Of a stretch of DNA of 64,000 nucleotides, positions 62,010 to 64,000 are shown in pieces. The notes beneath the pieces are model-generated. The model did not search any database. It saw only the letters and a list, made by a program, of their open reading frames with translations, and was not told the origin of the DNA. Positions within the stretch are counted from its first letter, which is position 1. Each line of letters starts with the position of its first letter. A program made the position numbers and the translations under genes. This stretch comes from Heterocephalus glaber. Lineage: Eukaryota > Chordata > Mammalia > Rodentia > Bathyergidae. The stretch spans positions 5,120,187 through 5,184,186 of the forward strand of contig NW_004624784.1 of assembly GCF_000247695.1 (NCBI RefSeq), given 5' to 3'.

Positions 62010-63847
62010 CATTATCCCTATTTTAGAAATGAGAGAACTAAGACTCAGCAAGGTTAAATCTTCCAAAATTCCTCTCCCCTGCTTTACTATACTGCAAGAC
62101 AGTGCTAAGAATGGACCTGTGACCATTCCCTGGGTTATCCTACAAAGATTTAGGTCTAACGAATGAAAGCCGGCTATAACTGCCCATTCTTTAACATTGA
62201 TAACTACCCAGGAGCAAAGACAGGAAAATGTAAGATTAGACTTACTTCTCTACTTCAGTAGACCCACACAGTCTCAACACTCTCCTTTCATGTATAAACA
62301 GTCATGACAAAGATGTCACTTGGAAGAAAAGGATTCTCAGAGATCTGCCTGTCCTAAGGTGACAGTGATGGCCAGGTGACCAGGGTTTCATGCTAAAGCC
62401 CCAGAAAAAGCAAAGCGCCCACTACTTCTGATAGCAAGAGTAGTTAGTTCTCTGTCGTGGAAAGAGATTACCTTAGAGCCCATGCTCCTGCCTCCATTCC
62501 TCAGAATTCTTTGCAGTCCCAAACAGTAAAAGCCAGCACATTTATTTCTAGTGTTTCCCATCATGCACAGAGACCTTCTCTGGTATCTTTTGAGAAGGCC
62601 CATTTAGCTTTCAGTGTCCAGATAATGCCCACTGTAAACACTTTATGTTGAAGCAGCTGACATTTGCTTTCTATTTGCACAAATTCAGCATGAAATTAGA
62701 AATAGGAATATTTAGTTAGGTAGCCAAACAGATTCCTTTCCCATTTCCCCAGGAGAGCTCAGTAAGGGACACAACAGTGAAAGAATAGAAAATTCAAGGG
62801 TTAAATGCACCTGCTCTTGTCCAGAGGCCTAGGCAAGCCAGTTTCAGGGCATGGAGGGGACTCCCCTTTAGCCCCTTGGGACCTGCTATTGCTGAAACTA
62901 TCTCAGCCTTCAAAGCTCTTCTCTCTCCCCCACCATTTTCCAAGCATGTAATTATCATTCATTTGAATAACTGCTTCTAATATACATGTGAAAAGATTAA
63001 GGGAAATGGCAAATACAATTTGATAACTACATGAAAAGGTATTCAACCAAGTCCACAGGAGATTTATGGATTTACTATGTATGTCACCAAATTAACAAGA
63101 CCAGACAAACCGCATGTACCATACTAATGCCATAAGCATTAAAATGATGCATATTATAAAGGGAGGAGCAGAGCACAATGCTTGTTCTATTCCGAATTCA
63201 ATTTCATTGCCTGTGTTGAGCAAGAGGGGTGGAAGATGTAAGTGGGGACTGGATGGGACTCTAGGCCCCAGGGGTGGGGCTGTAGGTAACAGTTCATCAG
63301 AGTCATATTCTTACCCCAAATCTTACACTGAGGCAGTGGCCCTCTGGCCTCTGGCTTCCCATACTCCATCATCTTTTCCTGGTTCTGAAGCATTTTCAAC
63401 TCTTCCTCATTCTCCCTAGCCAGAGGTGGTTGAAGACACTGAGAACACCTAGTTGGCAGAGAAGGTCTTGGACCTATTTGGTTGATCAGTATATTGATTG
63501 CTTTGGGGGAGCAGAAAATATAAAAGCTAGAAGAAAGCAAGCATGATAGACCCCGTTCTGAGAACAGAGATTTAGAGTGCCCAAATTACATAGTTTATAG
63601 AAAAGAAGGTGGAGGTACACTGGAGCAAGACTTTAGATGCCCCTACATGAGGAGCTCAAGGTTGGGACCTTTAAAATTATAAATAGGTATTATTTGGGCC
63701 TGATCTGAGGGCAGATACATCTATCTCCCTTGGCCAATACAACTTTCTTGTTTGAATTTTCACTCTTGCCATGTATATGCACTCTAATTTGGCCCATAGC
63801 AGCGATACTTTCATTATGCCAAGCTCATTAAGACATTTGCATTTGGG

Positions 63848-63934
63848 CTGGGGATTTAGCTCAGTGGTTCTACCACCTGCCTTGCAAGCCCAAGGTCCCA
63901 AGTTTGATCCCTGGTGCCAAAAAAAAAAAAAAAA
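63848..63934 (+). mobile_element. ID-type SINE, very recent
   Basis: CTGGGGATTTAGCTCAGTGG...AAGTTTGATCCCTGGTGCC, A tail. Perfect 18-bp target duplication AAGACATTTGCATTTGGG at 63830-63847 and 63935-63952. Confidence 0.96.
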
Positions 63935-63966
63935 AAGACATTTGCATTTGGGAGCTCTGCAAATAC

Positions 63967-64000
63967 TGAAGAAATAAATGGATAACAAATAATGATTATA
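63967..64000 (+). repeat. 34-bp direct repeat, copy 2 (runs off the window)
   Basis: Second copy of 61275-61308; the match may continue beyond the window end. Confidence 0.97.

Larger units (their letters stand above)
58956..64000. other. Downstream intergenic region
   Basis: No coding gene recognised. Contains MIR remnants near 59840 and 60950, a B1 SINE, two young ID SINEs, and a 34-bp direct repeat joining 61275-61308 to the end of the window. A PUF-type TGTAAATA is at 59241-59248. Nothing else is identified in 58956-59840, 60050-60945, 61040-61650 and 62026-63829. Confidence 0.6.

Noticed and set aside
62388..62651. Overlapping open frames on both strands downstream of the gene
   Set aside because: No recognisable domain; overlap on both strands suggests chance in a slightly GC-richer area.

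Overview
The window is vertebrate, mammalian nuclear DNA. It is AT-rich and intron-dominated, with many SINEs, LINE-1/LINE-2/MIR fragments and old DNA transposons. The young SINEs are tRNA-derived ID-type monomers (A-box/B-box followed by an A tail), B1-like 7SL-derived elements, and B1+ID dimers (B1-dID type). No B2 or primate Alu was seen. This points to a non-muroid rodent. A squirrel- or beaver-related lineage would fit, but the species cannot be fixed from the sequence alone.

The one protein-coding gene recognised is ZC3H12C (Regnase-3/MCPIP3), on the + strand. Five coding exons lie in the window: exon 2 at 25439-26190, exon 3 at 43216-43355, exon 4 at 48379-48613, exon 5 at 50780-50886 and exon 6 at 51616-53012 (stop). 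The intron phases are 0, 2, 1, 2 and 1. The joined frame is open for 876 residues. With the roughly 7-residue exon 1 known for the family, which must lie upstream of position 1, the length is the usual 883 aa. The domains are an acidic N-terminus, a UBA-like helical segment, the PIN-like (NYN) RNase domain with its catalytic acids, a CCCH zinc finger split by intron 5, a long low-complexity region and a conserved C-terminal helical domain. A long 3'UTR follows; the best distal poly(A) signal is at 58931, with several proximal candidates.

Region by region: 1-25438 is intron 1 (repeats, a probable alternative first exon at about 19020-19443, and a possible enhancer near 23.1-23.4 kb). 26191-43215 is intron 2, with many SINEs, L1 3' ends, an LTR copy and an L1 fragment. 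43356-48378 is intron 3, with a Tigger1-type DNA transposon. 48614-50779 and 50887-51615 are introns 4 and 5. 53013 to about 58955 is the 3'UTR. About 58956-64000 is downstream intergenic DNA.

The points most worth following are these. (1) An ATG-containing segment at 19420-19443 ends in a GTGAGT donor and joins exon 2 in frame, giving a possible alternative N-terminus. (2) A duplicated splice donor at the end of exon 3, and an extra acceptor before exon 6, each add whole codons. (3) A 201-bp hAT MITE at 14423-14623 has intact ends and a near-perfect 8-bp target duplication; it resembles a family known for horizontal transfer. (4) There are two palindromic DNA-transposon derivatives, at 2676-3315 and 12750-12943. 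(5) A 34-bp exact direct repeat links 61275-61308 to the very last bases of the window. No CRISPR array, operon or other prokaryotic feature is present.
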